From: Photobacterium sp. SKA34
Lineage (GTDB): Bacteria; Pseudomonadota; Gammaproteobacteria; Enterobacterales; Vibrionaceae
Assembly: GCF_000153325.1 (NCBI RefSeq)
Contig: NZ_AAOU01000019.1
Span: forward strand, 36,341-100,340
DNA length: 64,000 nt
Reading direction: 5' to 3'
Part shown: positions 24,491 through 35,057 of the stretch, one piece after another
How positions within the stretch are numbered: position 1 is the stretch's first letter
Layout of the letters: each line of letters starts with the position of its first letter
Notes under the pieces: generated by a model
Told to the model about the DNA's origin: nothing
The model's input: the letters and a program-made list of their open reading frames with translations, nothing else
Databases searched by the model: none
Program-made: the position numbers and the translations under genes

Positions 24491-25864
24491 ATGTCAAATG
24501 AGCAGATTATTTGGGATCAGGCCCTGATTGAAAAGTATAACTATTCAGGCCCGCGTTATACCTCTTACCCAACTGCATTAGAGTTTAATGAAGCGTTCTC
24601 GTCTGCTGAATTTGAGATGTCATGTAAGCAATACCCAGATCGTAAACTATCGCTTTATATTCATATCCCATTTTGTCATAAGCTTTGTTACTACTGTGGC
24701 TGTAATAAAATTATTACCCGTCATCAGCATAAAGCGGATGATTACTTGGATAAGCTAGAACAAGAAATTAAACAACGTGCGACCTTATTGGGCGATCGCC
24801 AAGTGAGTCAACTACACTGGGGCGGTGGTACGCCCACGTTTCTTACTGCAGCGCAGATCAGTCGTTTAATGAATAGCTTACGTGCGGTGTTTAATTTTGA
24901 TGATGATGCTGAGATCAGCATAGAAGTCGATCCGCGTGAAATTGAACTCGATATTCTTGATCACCTTCGCAGTGAAGGCTTTAATCGTTTAAGTATCGGT
25001 GTACAAGATTTCAATAAAGATGTGCAAAAACTGGTTAACCGTGAGCAAGACGAAGTGTTTATTTTTGCGATGGTTGAACGTGCACGTGAGTTGGGTTTCC
25101 GTTCAACGAACCTTGATTTGATTTATGGTTTACCACTACAAAATCGTGAAATGTTTGCGAAAACATTAGAGCAAGTACTGGAGATGAATCCGGGACGTTT
25201 ATCGGTGTTTAACTACGCCCACATGCCGAAATTGTTTGCAGCACAACGTAAGATCAGCGAAGCGCTATTACCGAGCGCCAAAGAAAAGTTAGGTATCTTA
25301 CAAAATACAATTGCGACGTTGACGGGGGCAGGATACCAATTTATTGGTATGGATCACTTTGCAAAACCGGATGATGAATTAGCAATTGCACAGCGCGAAG
25401 GGATTTTGCATCGTAATTTCCAAGGTTACACTACCCAAGGTGAGTGTGATTTATTAGGTATGGGTGTATCCGCTATTTCTATGATTGGCGATTGTTACGC
25501 GCAAAACCAAAAAGAGTTAAAGCACTACTACCGCGATATTGAAGAAAAACAAAACGCACTGTGTAAGGGGGTCTCGCTAGATGCAGACGACTTACTGCGT
25601 CGTGAAGTGATCAAAGCCCTCATTTGTAATTTCCAGCTTGATAAGAAAGCGATTGAAGCAGAATTTAATATCAATTTTGATCAATATTTTGCTGAAGATT
25701 TAGAACTTTTAAAAACTTTTATTGATGATGAGTTAGTATCGGTAGATGAGCAACATATCTTCGTTGAGCTGAAGGGACGTTTATTGATCCGTAATATTTG
25801 TATGTGTTTCGATAAATACTTACGTGATCGCGCTCGTCAACAGCAGTTTTCACGAGTGATTTAA
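24491..25864 (+). CDS. hemN: Oxygen-independent coproporphyrinogen III oxidase
   Basis: A 457-residue radical-SAM enzyme that decarboxylates coproporphyrinogen III to protoporphyrinogen IX for anaerobic heme synthesis. The [4Fe-4S] cluster motif CxxxCxxC is Cys62, Cys66 and Cys69 in FCHKLCYYCGC, followed by the extra Cys71 typical of true HemN. Other family features: GGGTPTFL, LSIGVQDFN, the GYTTQGECDLLGMGVSA segment. The N-terminal GPRYTSYPTA also marks HemN and not the HemW paralogue. It has its own 140-bp leader and a strong terminator. Confidence 0.97.
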   Translation: MSNEQIIWDQALIEKYNYSGPRYTSYPTALEFNEAFSSAEFEMSCKQYPDRKLSLYIHIPFCHKLCYYCGCNKIITRHQHKADDYLDKLEQEIKQRATLLGDRQVSQLHWGGGTPTFLTAAQISRLMNSLRAVFNFDDDAEISIEVDPREIELDILDHLRSEGFNRLSIGVQDFNKDVQKLVNREQDEVFIFAMVERARELGFRSTNLDLIYGLPLQNREMFAKTLEQVLEMNPGRLSVFNYAHMPKLFAAQRKISEALLPSAKEKLGILQNTIATLTGAGYQFIGMDHFAKPDDELAIAQREGILHRNFQGYTTQGECDLLGMGVSAISMIGDCYAQNQKELKHYYRDIEEKQNALCKGVSLDADDLLRREVIKALICNFQLDKKAIEAEFNINFDQYFAEDLELLKTFIDDELVSVDEQHIFVELKGRLLIRNICMCFDKYLRDRARQQQFSRVI

Positions 25865-25881
25865 TCTTATTGGATTAAATG

Positions 25882-25923
25882 AAAAAGCCCCATTCGAGCA
25901 ATGCTGGAACGGGGTTTTTTTGT
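25882..25923. terminator. Terminator between hemN and add
   Basis: Hairpin with CCCCATTC paired to GGAACGGGG flanked by AAAAAG and TTTTTTT; it can terminate both convergent genes. Confidence 0.8.
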
Positions 25924-25948
25924 TATCTGACTTTTATCGCGAGAGTGA

Positions 25949-26953
25949 TTAGCTGCGTTGTGCTGCCATCTCGCGAAGGGTTTGTTTTTCACTTTCACTC
26001 AAGAAGGCGATCTCTAAACCATTGCGTTGTGCTTGTTCGATTTGTGCTTGGCTTAAACCAACAGCTGGGGCTGCAACGTCATATTCGTAAGGTAATTCAA
26101 TACCTTCAACGGCAGGATCGTCAGTATTGAGACAGGCTAAAATGCCATGTTCGAGGAATGGTTTGATAGGGTGATCTTTGATGTTGCTAATGGTACTGGT
26201 TTGAATATTTGAGGTAATGCACGATTCAATACCAATTTTATGCTCTACTAGGTAATCCATCAGTTTTGGATCTTGAATCGCCTTTACACCGTGACCAATA
26301 CGTACCGCGCCAAGCTCATTAATTGCTTGCCACATACTTTCAGGGCCTGCTGCTTCACCAGCATGAACGGTTACACGTAAGCCCGCATCACGAACCTGTT
26401 TAAAGTGTGCGTTAAATTGCGTGCCAGGCTGACCTAATTCATCACCAGCTAAATCGATAGCGACCAATTTATCTTTGTGAGTCAGTAAGCCATCAAGCTC
26501 TTGCTGACAAGCCTCAACACCAAAGGTACGACTCATAATACCGATCAAGTTCGCTTTGATGCCAAAGTCACGGCAACCAGCTTCTACCCCATCAACAATG
26601 GCTTCAACTACACCCGCAATCGGTAAGTTATGCTTCATTGCCATGTAGTAAGGTGAGAAACGTAGCTCGGCATAATCAATTTGTGCATGCAAGGCATCTT
26701 CAACGTTTTCATAAGCGACACGACGACAAGCATCGAGATCGCCTAATACTGCAACGCCCCAGTCTAGCTTTGACAAAAAGGCGACAAGACTTGGTTCAGC
26801 TTCAACGATCTGAACGTGTGGACGTAAGCTTTCTAGATCATGACCAGGTAGCGCCATATTAAATTGATGGCCAAGTTCTAGGATAGTTTGAGGGCGAATA
26901 TTGCCATCAAGGTGACGGTGTAGATCCGTCAAAGGAAGATGCTTGTTGATCAT
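25949..26953 (-). CDS. add: Adenosine deaminase
   Basis: A 334-residue zinc hydrolase that deaminates adenosine and deoxyadenosine to inosine forms in purine salvage. Zinc-ligand motifs are present: [10 protein letters not shown] near the N-terminus, VHAGEAAG with the catalytic Glu, RIGHGV, and NTDDPAV. The length is as in E. coli. It starts at the ATG at 26953. It is convergent with hemN and separated from ntrC by 117 bp. No regulatory element was recognised. Confidence 0.96.
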   Translation of the reverse strand: MINKHLPLTDLHRHLDGNIRPQTILELGHQFNMALPGHDLESLRPHVQIVEAEPSLVAFLSKLDWGVAVLGDLDACRRVAYENVEDALHAQIDYAELRFSPYYMAMKHNLPIAGVVEAIVDGVEAGCRDFGIKANLIGIMSRTFGVEACQQELDGLLTHKDKLVAIDLAGDELGQPGTQFNAHFKQVRDAGLRVTVHAGEAAGPESMWQAINELGAVRIGHGVKAIQDPKLMDYLVEHKIGIESCITSNIQTSTISNIKDHPIKPFLEHGILACLNTDDPAVEGIELPYEYDVAAPAVGLSQAQIEQAQRNGLEIAFLSESEKQTLREMAAQRS

Positions 26954-27070
26954 TATGATTATTCCGATGAAAACTGAGCGTTAAGTATAAGCAAAGTGTA
27001 TAACGTGAACATAATTGTTGCAGCTAAATGTGACCGCCTTCACCTGCAACCCAGTGTTATGTTGTGATAG

Positions 27071-28486
27071 TTAGTCGTTAATACCCAGCTCTTTGAGCTT
27101 TCTGGTGAGGGTATTTCTTCCCCAGCCTAATAATCGAGCCGCTTCTTGTTTATGACCGTGGCTATGTTGTAGCGCTGTCTCTAGCAAGATTTTTTCAAAC
27201 TCAGGTAGGGCTTCTGCCAATAAGTTTTCATTACCTTGCTGCAATTCTTGCTTTGCCCATTGCTGTAAGCCTTGCTGCCAATATTGATTATCTTGCTGAG
27301 TTGATAAAGTGTTTTGATTATTTTCGAGTAACTCAGGGGGGAGATCGCTAGGTAAGACCTCACTGCTGCTTGCCATGACAGTAAGCCAGCGACAAATATT
27401 TTCTAGTTGGCGAACATTACCAGGCCAATCCAGTGATGCTAACTGTTCGGTCGTATTTGGGTGAAGGGTTTTAACTTCTACGCCTAACTCGTTAGATGCG
27501 CGTTGTAAGAAATGACGTGCGAGTTGAGGGATATCTTGGCGGCGATCTTTTAGTGACGGTAAATGTACCCGAATAACGTTTAGGCGGTGAAATAAATCTT
27601 CACGAAAATCACCACTGGCAACAAGACGCTCTAGGTTTTGGTGCGTTGCGGCAATAATACGGACATCGACGTTAACGGGGGAATGTCCACCGACTCGATA
27701 AAACTGCCCATCCGCCAATACACGCAGTAAACGCGTTTGAATATCTAATGGCATATCACCGATTTCATCGAGAAACAGTGTTCCACCGTTTGCTTGTTCA
27801 AATCGACCTTGGCGAACACTGTTGGCACCAGTAAATGCACCTTTTTCATGGCCGAACAGTTCTGATTCAATCAAGTCTTTGGGAATAGCGGCCATATTCA
27901 GTGCAATAAAGGCATTTTTACTGCGTGGGCTATGGCGATGTAAAGCGTGAGCGACAAGCTCTTTACCTGTGCCGGATTCACCGTTAATCAACACCGAAAT
28001 AGATGAGCGAGAAAGACGACCAATAGCACGGAAAACTTCCTGCATGGCAGGGGCTTCACCGATAATTTCTGGTACTGCTTTTACTTCCGTTTCTGGTTGC
28101 TGTTGACATTTCTGCTCTTGACTATGACTAACCGCGCGCTCAACTAAACTCACTGCTTCATCAATATCAAATGGCTTAGGGAGATATTCAAATGCCCCAC
28201 GTTGATAGGCGTTCACTGCGGCATCTAAGTCTGAATGCGCCGTCATGATTATCACTGGTAATAGTGGGTAATCTTGTTGTAAGAGTTTTAGTAACGTTAA
28301 GCCATCTGTTCCCGGCATTTTAATATCAGAGACCAATACATCTGGGACATTACGCTCTAGCGCTTCAAGTATACTATCGGCATTAGCAAATGTTTCACAC
28401 TTCATGCCAGCGGTAATAAGTGTCTTTTCCATTACCCAGCGAATAGAGCTGTCGTCATCAACAACCCAAATTAATCCTTTGCTCAT
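27071..28486 (-). CDS. glnG: Nitrogen regulator NtrC
   Basis: A 471-residue sigma-54 activator. The receiver domain has Asp11/Asp12 ([10 protein letters not shown]) and phospho-acceptor Asp54 ([12 protein letters not shown]). The AAA+ domain has Walker A GESGTGKE, the sigma-54 contact loop GAFTGAN, and Walker [14 protein letters not shown]. The C-terminal Fis-type helix-turn-helix ([21 protein letters not shown]) is intact. It lies 20 bp downstream of ntrB and co-transcribed with it. NtrC~P activates glnA, whose upstream region in this window has matching binding sites. Confidence 0.97.
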   Translation of the reverse strand: MSKGLIWVVDDDSSIRWVMEKTLITAGMKCETFANADSILEALERNVPDVLVSDIKMPGTDGLTLLKLLQQDYPLLPVIIMTAHSDLDAAVNAYQRGAFEYLPKPFDIDEAVSLVERAVSHSQEQKCQQQPETEVKAVPEIIGEAPAMQEVFRAIGRLSRSSISVLINGESGTGKELVAHALHRHSPRSKNAFIALNMAAIPKDLIESELFGHEKGAFTGANSVRQGRFEQANGGTLFLDEIGDMPLDIQTRLLRVLADGQFYRVGGHSPVNVDVRIIAATHQNLERLVASGDFREDLFHRLNVIRVHLPSLKDRRQDIPQLARHFLQRASNELGVEVKTLHPNTTEQLASLDWPGNVRQLENICRWLTVMASSSEVLPSDLPPELLENNQNTLSTQQDNQYWQQGLQQWAKQELQQGNENLLAEALPEFEKILLETALQHSHGHKQEAARLLGWGRNTLTRKLKELGIND

Positions 28487-28506
28487 ACGTTACTCTCCTA
28501 TCGTTA

Positions 28507-29559
28507 TTATTGTATTGGTAAATAGATCGTAAAGTTGGTGTGTCCTGGCCAGCTAATCACTTCAATTTTGCCGTTATGTTGGTCTATTAAGTTTTGCGAG
28601 ATCGATAGCCCTAATCCTGTGCCATCAGCATTACCGGTTACCATTGGATAGAACAAGGTGTCTTGGATCTCTGCTGGGATCCCTGGGCCATTATCGATAA
28701 TTTCAATTTTCGCGGCGATACGGGTGTATTTGCCTTGGATCAAGGCTTGGTGGGCTGTACGGGTTTTTAGTTTAATTATCCCGCCATTTTGTTGTTTTTT
28801 TAGAACATGAGCGGCGTTACTGACAATATTGAGTAAGGCTTGCTCGAGTTGTTCGGTATCCATATCAATCTCAGGCAGACTTGGATCGTAGTCGCGCTCA
28901 ATTACAAGATTACTGTCGTTTTCCAGTATGATCAGCTGACGTACTTTTTCTAATATGAGATGAATATTATCGGTTTTTCTGATGCCTGGGCGTTGTGGAC
29001 CTAATAATCTATCGACCAAATTACGTAATCGGTCGGCTTGCTCAATAATCATTTGGGTATATTCGACATAACTAGGATCGGGTAGCGCTTTTTCAAGTAG
29101 TTGTGCAGCACCTCGTAAGCCACCTAGTGGATTTTTTATCTCATGAGCTAACCCTCGCACTAATTCTTTTGCAGCTTGCTGCTGAGCTAATTGGGAAAGC
29201 TCTTGGCTAATACGGCGTTGCTGATCGATAGGTTTAAGCTCCAGCATCACGAAAAGCTCTTTTTGCCATGAAATAGGGCTGGCATTTAAGGCAAGAAGGT
29301 GACGCTGTTCATCAATCACAAAAGCGAGATCACTATCAGCTAGGCCTTGACCACTGTACAGTGTGGCTGCGATTAAATCGAGATCAAGAGAGGAATACTG
29401 TAATAGCTCTGGTAACGTAATGCCCAGCAAACGACGCTTACTCGACGATAACAGTTGTTCTGCGGCGGGATTGACATAACGAATCGTTAAGTGCTCATCC
29501 AGTAAAATGATCGCAGTAACAAGGTTATCAATAATTATAGGGGTAAAAGCGGTAGTCAC
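28507..29559 (-). CDS. glnL: Nitrogen-sensing histidine kinase/phosphatase NtrB
   Basis: A cytoplasmic PAS-containing kinase that phosphorylates or dephosphorylates NtrC under control of PII. The N-terminal PAS region starts NLVTAIILLDEHLTIRYVNPAAEQLL. The H-box is GLAHEIKNPLGGLRGAA, and the ATP-binding part has IVSNAAHV (N box), DNGPGIP (G1) and GTGLGLSIS (G2). I prefer a GTG start at 29559 with AAGGA eight bases upstream, giving 350 aa; an ATG three codons upstream at 29568 overlaps that ribosome binding site. A perfect NtrC site lies 54 bp upstream. Confidence 0.95.
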   Translation of the reverse strand: MTTAFTPIIIDNLVTAIILLDEHLTIRYVNPAAEQLLSSSKRRLLGITLPELLQYSSLDLDLIAATLYSGQGLADSDLAFVIDEQRHLLALNASPISWQKELFVMLELKPIDQQRRISQELSQLAQQQAAKELVRGLAHEIKNPLGGLRGAAQLLEKALPDPSYVEYTQMIIEQADRLRNLVDRLLGPQRPGIRKTDNIHLILEKVRQLIILENDSNLVIERDYDPSLPEIDMDTEQLEQALLNIVSNAAHVLKKQQNGGIIKLKTRTAHQALIQGKYTRIAAKIEIIDNGPGIPAEIQDTLFYPMVTGNADGTGLGLSISQNLIDQHNGKIEVISWPGHTNFTIYLPIQ

Positions 29560-29612
29560 AATCAGCATCCTTGTTGATTACCTAAACCATCAATAGGCTT
29601 ATTTAGGTCAAA

Positions 29613-29629
29613 TGCACCAAATTGGTGCA
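29613..29629. promoter_or_regulatory. NtrC-binding site upstream of ntrB
   Basis: TGCACCAAATTGGTGCA is a perfect dyad of the form TGCAC-N7-GTGCA, essentially the E. coli NtrC operator. Its position before ntrB suggests NtrC autoregulation of an ntrBC promoter, as for E. coli glnLp. Confidence 0.85.
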
Positions 29630-29685
29630 TCTGAGTGTAACCTGTTTATTGCTGATCGGGCACTGTTAATTGGTGAAACTGTGGA

Positions 29686-30267
29686 TTAGCGAGGCTGTAC
29701 TGGCTTTGGCTTGTTCGCCTTCACGGTGGCTCGATGCAGATAAACGGTAATACTGTCTGACGATGCAATAACCTTGCCGCCTTTAACTAGTTGAATTTGT
29801 AGCTGATGGCTGCCGCGATCAATGTTGCTGAGTTGCCATGTCAAATTCGTTTGAGGCTCACCCTTTATTATACCATCTAAGACCAATTGCGCTTGGGTTT
29901 GGTTGTTGAGTTTACTGTTGGTAACCGCATGAATATTGATGATACCTTCGTTATTGCGGATGGTTTGCTCATGCATTGGCGAGACTAAACTGACGGTTGT
30001 AATGGTTTTTGCTGGCTCTTCTACCACGGTAATATCGGTGGTTTGAGTGTCAATAGTATTTACGGTTTGTTCAATATTGCCGCTGACTTCCGTTACGCTT
30101 AAATCATATGTTTTAGCATTAGATACTTGTGGCTTATCGGTGAAATGAACTACACCATTGTCATCAGTCCATGAGTAGATAGTTGAAGCATGCGTCGGTA
30201 TTGATGTGACCCACATGATAGCCACAATCGTTGAGGGTATTACATTCATAAAACGAGAGAGTTTCAT
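29686..30267 (-). CDS. DUF4124 domain secreted protein
   Basis: A 193-residue exported protein: signal peptide up to about THAS (residue 28), then the DUF4124 motif IYSWTDDNGVVHFTDKPQ. The C-terminal half resembles an immunoglobulin-like or beta domain (SPMHEQTIRNNEGIINI ... LTWQLSNIDRGSHQLQIQLVKGG), as in related proteins that sit between glnA and ntrB. The function is unknown, probably envelope-located. Conserved location in the nitrogen-control block may only reflect gene order. The ATG at 30267 has weak signals; another Met is at residue 7. Confidence 0.85.
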   Translation of the reverse strand: MKLSRFMNVIPSTIVAIMWVTSIPTHASTIYSWTDDNGVVHFTDKPQVSNAKTYDLSVTEVSGNIEQTVNTIDTQTTDITVVEEPAKTITTVSLVSPMHEQTIRNNEGIINIHAVTNSKLNNQTQAQLVLDGIIKGEPQTNLTWQLSNIDRGSHQLQIQLVKGGKVIASSDSITVYLHRATVKANKPKPVQPR

Positions 30268-30344
30268 CCATTAACTCCAAGTTTGATAGCACAGGACGGG
30301 GTATAAAAGAGACTTTATTGTCGTTGCTTTGTGACTAACAACAA

Positions 30345-30378
30345 GATCAAAAAGGCCCGCTTGTGAAGCAGGCCTAAG
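30345..30378 (-). terminator. Terminator of glnA
   Basis: Read on the minus strand, AGGCCTGCTT pairs with AAGCGGGCCT around a short loop and is followed by TTTTT. It lies 30 bp after the glnA stop. Confidence 0.85.
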
Positions 30379-30407
30379 TATTTAATGTTTAGTAATTAAG
30401 TGATTAC

Positions 30408-31817
30408 TTAAACTGAGTAGTAAAGTTCAAACTCTAATGGATGAGTTGTCATGTTTACTTTCTCAACATCTTGAGATTTCAGTGCGATGTAAGAATCGAT
30501 GAAGTCATCAGAGAATACGCCGCCAGAAGTTAAGAACTCACGGTCGTCGCTTAGTGCTTGTAGTGCGCCTTGTAGCGATTCTGCAACTGTTGGGATTTCA
30601 GCCGCTTCTTCTGCTGGTAGGTCGTACAAGTCTTTATCCATCGCTTCGCCTGGGTGGATCTTGTTCTGGATACCGTCAAGGCCAGCCATTAGCATTGCAG
30701 CAAAGGCTAGATATGGGTTAGCTGCTGGATCACCGAAACGCACTTCGATACGACGTGCTTTAGGACTTGGTACTACAGGAATACGGATAGACGCTGAACG
30801 GTTACGTGCAGAGTAAGCTAGCATTACTGGAGCTTCAAAGCCTGGAACTAGACGCTTGTATGAGTTCGTTGCAGGGTTAGCAAATGCGTTGATTGCACGT
30901 GCATGCTTGATGATACCACCGATGTAGTAAAGCGCCATTTCAGAAAGGCCGCCGTACTTATCACCAGAGAACAGGTTTACACCGTCTTTCGCTAGTGATT
31001 GGTGAACGTGCATACCAGAACCGTTATCACCTACTAGTGGCTTAGGCATAAAGGTTGCTGTTTTACCAAATGCGTGTGCAACGTTATGAACTACATACTT
31101 GTAGATCTGAATTTCATCCGCTTTTGTTGTTAGCGTGTTGAAACGTGTTGCAATTTCGTTTTGACCTGCTGTTGCTACTTCGTGGTGGTGAGCTTCAACA
31201 ACGAGACCCATTTCTTCCATGATTAAACACATAGCAGAACGGATGTCTTGTGATGAATCGACAGGTGCTACTGGGAAGTAACCGCCTTTAACGCCAGGAC
31301 GGTGACCTTTGTTACCGCCTTCGAAATCAGAACCTGTGTTCCATGCCGCTTCTACATCATCAATTTTGAAGAAAGAGCCAGACATGTCAGTGTTAAACTT
31401 AACATCGTCAAATAGGAAGAATTCTGGCTCAGGACCGATAAGAACCGTGTCTGCGATACCTGTTGAACGCATGAACTCTTCTGCACGCTTCGCGATAGAG
31501 CGGGGATCACGGTCGTAACCTTGCATTGTTGCTGGCTCTAAAATATCACAACGGATATTAAGCGTAGCGTCTTCAGTGAATGGGTCTAGTACCGCGCTTG
31601 ACGCGTCAGGCATCATTACCATGTCTGATTCGTTGATACCCTTCCAACCTGCAACTGAAGAGCCATCAAACATTTTACCTTCTTCGAAGAAATCAGCATC
31701 AATTTGATGAGATGGGATCGAGATATGCTGTTCTTTACCTTTTGTATCGGTAAAACGTAGGTCAATAAACTTAACTTCATTTTCCTGGATCAGCGCTAGT
31801 ACGTTTTCTACTGACAT
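30408..31817 (-). CDS. glnA: Glutamine synthetase, type I
   Basis: A 469-residue dodecameric enzyme that makes glutamine from glutamate, ammonia and ATP. Signature sequences: [12 protein letters not shown], the [11 protein letters not shown] metal site, [14 protein letters not shown], the [15 protein letters not shown] region and the adenylylation-site tyrosine in DLYDLPAEE. This marks the GSI-beta type controlled by adenylylation. The upstream region has a sigma-54 promoter and two NtrC sites. Start at 31817 with AGGTTACTC-like spacing (GGAGGTTAC) upstream. It is followed by DUF4124, ntrB and ntrC genes. Confidence 0.98.
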   Translation of the reverse strand: MSVENVLALIQENEVKFIDLRFTDTKGKEQHISIPSHQIDADFFEEGKMFDGSSVAGWKGINESDMVMMPDASSAVLDPFTEDATLNIRCDILEPATMQGYDRDPRSIAKRAEEFMRSTGIADTVLIGPEPEFFLFDDVKFNTDMSGSFFKIDDVEAAWNTGSDFEGGNKGHRPGVKGGYFPVAPVDSSQDIRSAMCLIMEEMGLVVEAHHHEVATAGQNEIATRFNTLTTKADEIQIYKYVVHNVAHAFGKTATFMPKPLVGDNGSGMHVHQSLAKDGVNLFSGDKYGGLSEMALYYIGGIIKHARAINAFANPATNSYKRLVPGFEAPVMLAYSARNRSASIRIPVVPSPKARRIEVRFGDPAANPYLAFAAMLMAGLDGIQNKIHPGEAMDKDLYDLPAEEAAEIPTVAESLQGALQALSDDREFLTSGGVFSDDFIDSYIALKSQDVEKVNMTTHPLEFELYYSV

Positions 31818-31904
31818 CTTGAGTAACCTCCGGTGTTATATAAGGGCATGGCCGCAAATCTAGTGTTGCTCATTTTTGAGAATAAGCAGATCTGAATGTT
31901 CCTA

Positions 31905-31920
31905 AGCGAAAACCATGCCA
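31905..31920 (-). promoter_or_regulatory. Sigma-54 promoter of glnA
   Basis: On the minus strand TGGCATGGTTTTCGCT matches TGGCAC-N5-TTGC(A/T) with exact GG-to-GC spacing. It lies about 90 bp upstream of the glnA start. Confidence 0.8.
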
Positions 31921-31928
31921 ATTTTTTA

Positions 31929-31967
31929 AAGCTTTAAAAATGCGGTTTTTACGCATTGCTAAAGCTT
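31929..31967. repeat. Long inverted repeat between the NtrC sites and the sigma-54 promoter of glnA
   Basis: AAGCTTTA-AA-AATGCG (31929-31944) and CGCATT-GC-TAAAGCTT (31952-31967) pair around a 7-nt centre, with only the middle AA/GC unpaired. Possible roles are an operator, a bend site or an RNA hairpin of an upstream transcript. Confidence 0.6.
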
Positions 31968-31981
31968 AATTAATCCATTCT

Positions 31982-32019
31982 TGCACTATCTTGATGCACG
32001 GTCGCACTGTTTTGGTGCG
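31982..32019. promoter_or_regulatory. Two NtrC enhancer sites of glnA
   Basis: TGCACTATCTTGATGCA (31982-31998) and CGCACTGTTTTGGTGCG (32003-32019) each fit TGCAC-N7-GTGCA with one or two changes. The centres are 21 bp apart, two helical turns, allowing cooperative binding about 70-110 bp upstream of the sigma-54 promoter. Confidence 0.82.
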
Positions 32020-32395
32020 GTGGCGTGTCATTAACAATAATAGAACATGCTTACTATCGCGATGTTAAAAATTATTGTCAATTCATAATCTCCTTAAAAA
32101 AGTGTTTTTTTATTGTTAAATGAGAGCTGTGTAACTTTAATGCTGTTTTTATCTGTAAGGAGCGATAAAGCAAGGTTAAGAGGGCATTTATGGCCTAAAT
32201 AGAAGGGTTCAAAAAAATAAAATTAGCCTAAAAAGCGAGTAAAAATGCGGCTTCAGAGTATGGTCATAAAAAAGCTGGTGATATAAATCACATATTTCGT
32301 GGGTTTTAGCGTAAAATCTGTTAAATTATGAGCCGTTTTTTTAATCAAGTAGCCTCTAGTGAAGATGCTGCATGTTCTGAGTGAATGTGAAACTA
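32020..32395. other. AT-rich spacer between glnA control region and typA
   Basis: About 375 bp with no ORF of note. It should hold the typA promoter; I could not assign hexamers with confidence. The typA ATG at 32396 has only a weak GTGAA-like ribosome binding site. Confidence 0.5.
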
Positions 32396-34222
32396 ATGTC
32401 TAATCAATCGATCGATAAATTAAGAAATATCGCAATTATTGCTCACGTTGACCATGGTAAAACTACCTTGGTTGATAAACTTCTACAGCAGTCTGGCACG
32501 TTAGAGGGTCGCGGCGAAGCCGAAGAACGTGTGATGGATTCTAACGATATCGAGAAAGAGCGTGGCATTACCATTCTTGCTAAGAACACAGCAATCAATT
32601 GGAATGACTACCGTATCAACATCGTAGATACCCCTGGACACGCCGATTTCGGTGGTGAAGTAGAGCGTATCATGTCTATGGTTGACTCTGTATTGCTTAT
32701 CGTTGACGCAGTTGACGGCCCTATGCCTCAAACACGTTTCGTAACGCAAAAAGCGTTTGCATACGGTCTTAAGCCAATCGTTGTAATTAACAAGATTGAC
32801 CGTCCAGGTGCACGTCCTGAGTGGGTTATGGATCAAATATTTGACCTATTTGACAACCTTGGTGCAACTGACGAACAGCTTGATTTCCAAGTGGTTTACG
32901 CATCAGCACTAAACGGTTGGGCTACTCTAGAAGAAGGCGAAACTGGCGAGAACATGGAACCATTGTTCCAATCTATCGTTGATAACGTTGCAGCGCCTTC
33001 AGTAGACGTTGATGGCCCACTTCAGATGCAAATCTCTCAGCTTGATTACAGCTCTTACGTGGGTGTTATCGGTGTTGCGCGTATTACTCGTGGTGCTGTT
33101 AAAGCTAACCAACAAGTAACTATCGTAAGTGCTGATGGTTCTAAGCGTAACGGTAAAGTAGGTACAGTTTTAGGTTACCTAGGTCTTGAGCGTCATGAAG
33201 TTGAAGAAGCGAAAGCGGGTGACATCATTGCTATCACAGGTCTTGGCGAGCTTAAGATTTCTGACACTATTTGTGACCAAAACTGTGTTGAAGCATTAAC
33301 GCCACTTTCTGTTGATGAACCAACAGTTACCATGACTTTCCAAGTAAACAACTCTCCGTTTGCAGGTAAAGAAGGTAAGTTCGTTACTTCACGTAACATC
33401 CTAGAGCGTCTTCAAAAAGAGCTAGTACATAACGTTGCACTACGTGTTGAAGAAACAGCTGATCCAGATAAATTCCGCGTATCAGGCCGTGGTGAACTTC
33501 ACCTATCTATCCTGATCGAAAACATGCGTCGTGAAGGCTACGAACTAGCAGTATCACGTCCAGAAGTTATCATCAAAGAAGAAGATGGTAAGCAAATGGA
33601 ACCGTTTGAAGTTGTGACTATCGACGTGGTGGAAGAGCACCAAGGCGGTATCATGGAGAACATCGGTCTTCGTAAAGGTGAGCTAACGGATATGGCACCA
33701 GATGGTAAGGGCCGTGTTCGCATGGATTTCATGATGCCTTCTCGTGGTCTTATCGGTTTCCAAACTGAATTCATGACACTGACTTCAGGCTCAGGTCTTC
33801 TTTACCATACGTTTGATCACTATGGCCCTCACAAGGGCGGTACTATCGGTCAACGTAACAATGGTGTATTGATTTCTAACGCAACAGGTAAAGCACTGAC
33901 TTATGCATTGTTTAACCTACAAGAGCGTGGCCGTCTATTCTCTGAGCACGCAGATGAAGTTTACGAAGGTCAGATCATCGGTATTCATAACCGTTCTAAC
34001 GACCTTACAGTTAACTGTCTGAAAGGTAAGCAGCTTACAAACGTTCGTGCTTCTGGTACTGACGAAGCGCAAACCCTTTCTCCTGCTATCAAGTACACAC
34101 TTGAGCAAGCACTAGAATTCATCGACAACGATGAGCTAGTAGAAGTTACGCCTGAAAACATCCGTATTCGTAAGAAACTTCTTACTGAAAACGATCGTAA
34201 GCGTGCAGGTCGTGCAAAGTAA
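32396..34222 (+). CDS. typA: Ribosome-associated GTPase TypA/BipA
   Basis: A 608-residue translational GTPase related to EF-G and LepA. It binds 70S ribosomes and helps 50S assembly, especially at low temperature. G1 is AHVDHGKT (residues 16-23), G2 RGITI, G3 [12 protein letters not shown] and G4 [11 protein letters not shown]. The C-terminal BipA-specific domain contains [10 protein letters not shown] and [12 protein letters not shown]. The start at 32396 ([11 protein letters not shown]) fits the family; an in-frame ATG at 32381 would add five residues. The codon use here (GGT, CTT, CGT) is more biased than in neighbours, consistent with high expression. Confidence 0.97.
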   Translation: MSNQSIDKLRNIAIIAHVDHGKTTLVDKLLQQSGTLEGRGEAEERVMDSNDIEKERGITILAKNTAINWNDYRINIVDTPGHADFGGEVERIMSMVDSVLLIVDAVDGPMPQTRFVTQKAFAYGLKPIVVINKIDRPGARPEWVMDQIFDLFDNLGATDEQLDFQVVYASALNGWATLEEGETGENMEPLFQSIVDNVAAPSVDVDGPLQMQISQLDYSSYVGVIGVARITRGAVKANQQVTIVSADGSKRNGKVGTVLGYLGLERHEVEEAKAGDIIAITGLGELKISDTICDQNCVEALTPLSVDEPTVTMTFQVNNSPFAGKEGKFVTSRNILERLQKELVHNVALRVEETADPDKFRVSGRGELHLSILIENMRREGYELAVSRPEVIIKEEDGKQMEPFEVVTIDVVEEHQGGIMENIGLRKGELTDMAPDGKGRVRMDFMMPSRGLIGFQTEFMTLTSGSGLLYHTFDHYGPHKGGTIGQRNNGVLISNATGKALTYALFNLQERGRLFSEHADEVYEGQIIGIHNRSNDLTVNCLKGKQLTNVRASGTDEAQTLSPAIKYTLEQALEFIDNDELVEVTPENIRIRKKLLTENDRKRAGRAK

Positions 34223-34248
34223 TTACTGATTAAGTTCATTAGTTATTA

Positions 34249-34286
34249 AACAATCCCTCGGTTGGTAACAATCGGGGGATTGTTGT
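34249..34286 (+). terminator. Probable terminator of typA
   Basis: AACAATCCC and GGGGATTGTTG form a strong stem, but the following T-run is short. Confidence is moderate. Confidence 0.55.
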
Positions 34287-34379
34287 ATCTGGGGTTTGAA
34301 AAATAGTGTGATATGTAAAACTGTGAGGAGATAGGAGGTGTTGTATTAACACATAGGGCGAAAGCGCTGTTGAAAGAAA

Positions 34380-34409
34380 ATAGTGAGCCAACCGAGGCTG
34401 ACTCACTCT
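34380..34409 (-). terminator. Probable terminator of the DUF2959 gene
   Basis: On the minus strand AGTGAGTCAGCC pairs with GGCTCACT, followed by a T-rich ATTTTCTTTC. Confidence 0.65.
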
Positions 34410-34418
34410 GTTGTAGGA

Positions 34419-35057
34419 TTATTTCTTTAGATGACCAATAAAGCGGTTAGATTCTGCAATGGCGCTGTTCATATCGCGGATCGCTTGTTGGATCTCTCGT
34501 TGCAGTGAATTGAATTCACCTTGTAGTGAGCCAATGGCGGCAGCATTTAGGTTATGCTTAAGGTATAACGTGTTATCACGCAAAGTATCTAGCACGGGCT
34601 CCATTTTTTGTTCAGCACGTTTCATTGCAGATAACATTTTTTGATACTGTACTTTGGTTGCTCGTAGCTTGTTTGCACTATCACGTTTCAATGTTGCACT
34701 CTTATAAAGCGCAAGTTCGTCATTCCATTCATCAAATAACGCATCAGCCACATCTTCAATAGCAGCGATACGATCTTTTACTTTATAGACTGCTGCTTCA
34801 CTGTCTTTGTATTGATTATTAACGTCGTTGTATGCGGCTTCTAACTCTCCACCGTTGAAATTATTTAATGCTTTAAGCCCTTCAAGCGCACTGGTAAATT
34901 GCTGTTGTGCATCTTTTTGTGCCGCGTTGGCGTCTTCTACTCGATCGACCATGATGTCACGTTTATGAATGCCGACTTGCTCCATCGCTGAGTAATAGGC
35001 TGATTGACAGCCTGAAAGTAAGCTAACGCTAAGTAAAATAGCAAGAAAATAAGGCAT
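34419..35057 (-). CDS. DUF2959 family lipoprotein
   Basis: A 212-residue lipoprotein: signal peptide FLAILLSVSLLSGC with the lipobox Cys at about residue 16, then a largely helical, charged protein predicted to form coiled coils (QREIQQAIRDMNSAIAESNR). The segment YYSAMEQVGIHKRDIMVDRV is typical of DUF2959. The function is unknown. The start at 35057 has AAGGAG six bases upstream; a longer frame to 35144 has no support and would destroy the signal peptide. The promoter region is shared with divergent yihY. Confidence 0.85.
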   Translation of the reverse strand: MPYFLAILLSVSLLSGCQSAYYSAMEQVGIHKRDIMVDRVEDANAAQKDAQQQFTSALEGLKALNNFNGGELEAAYNDVNNQYKDSEAAVYKVKDRIAAIEDVADALFDEWNDELALYKSATLKRDSANKLRATKVQYQKMLSAMKRAEQKMEPVLDTLRDNTLYLKHNLNAAAIGSLQGEFNSLQREIQQAIRDMNSAIAESNRFIGHLKK

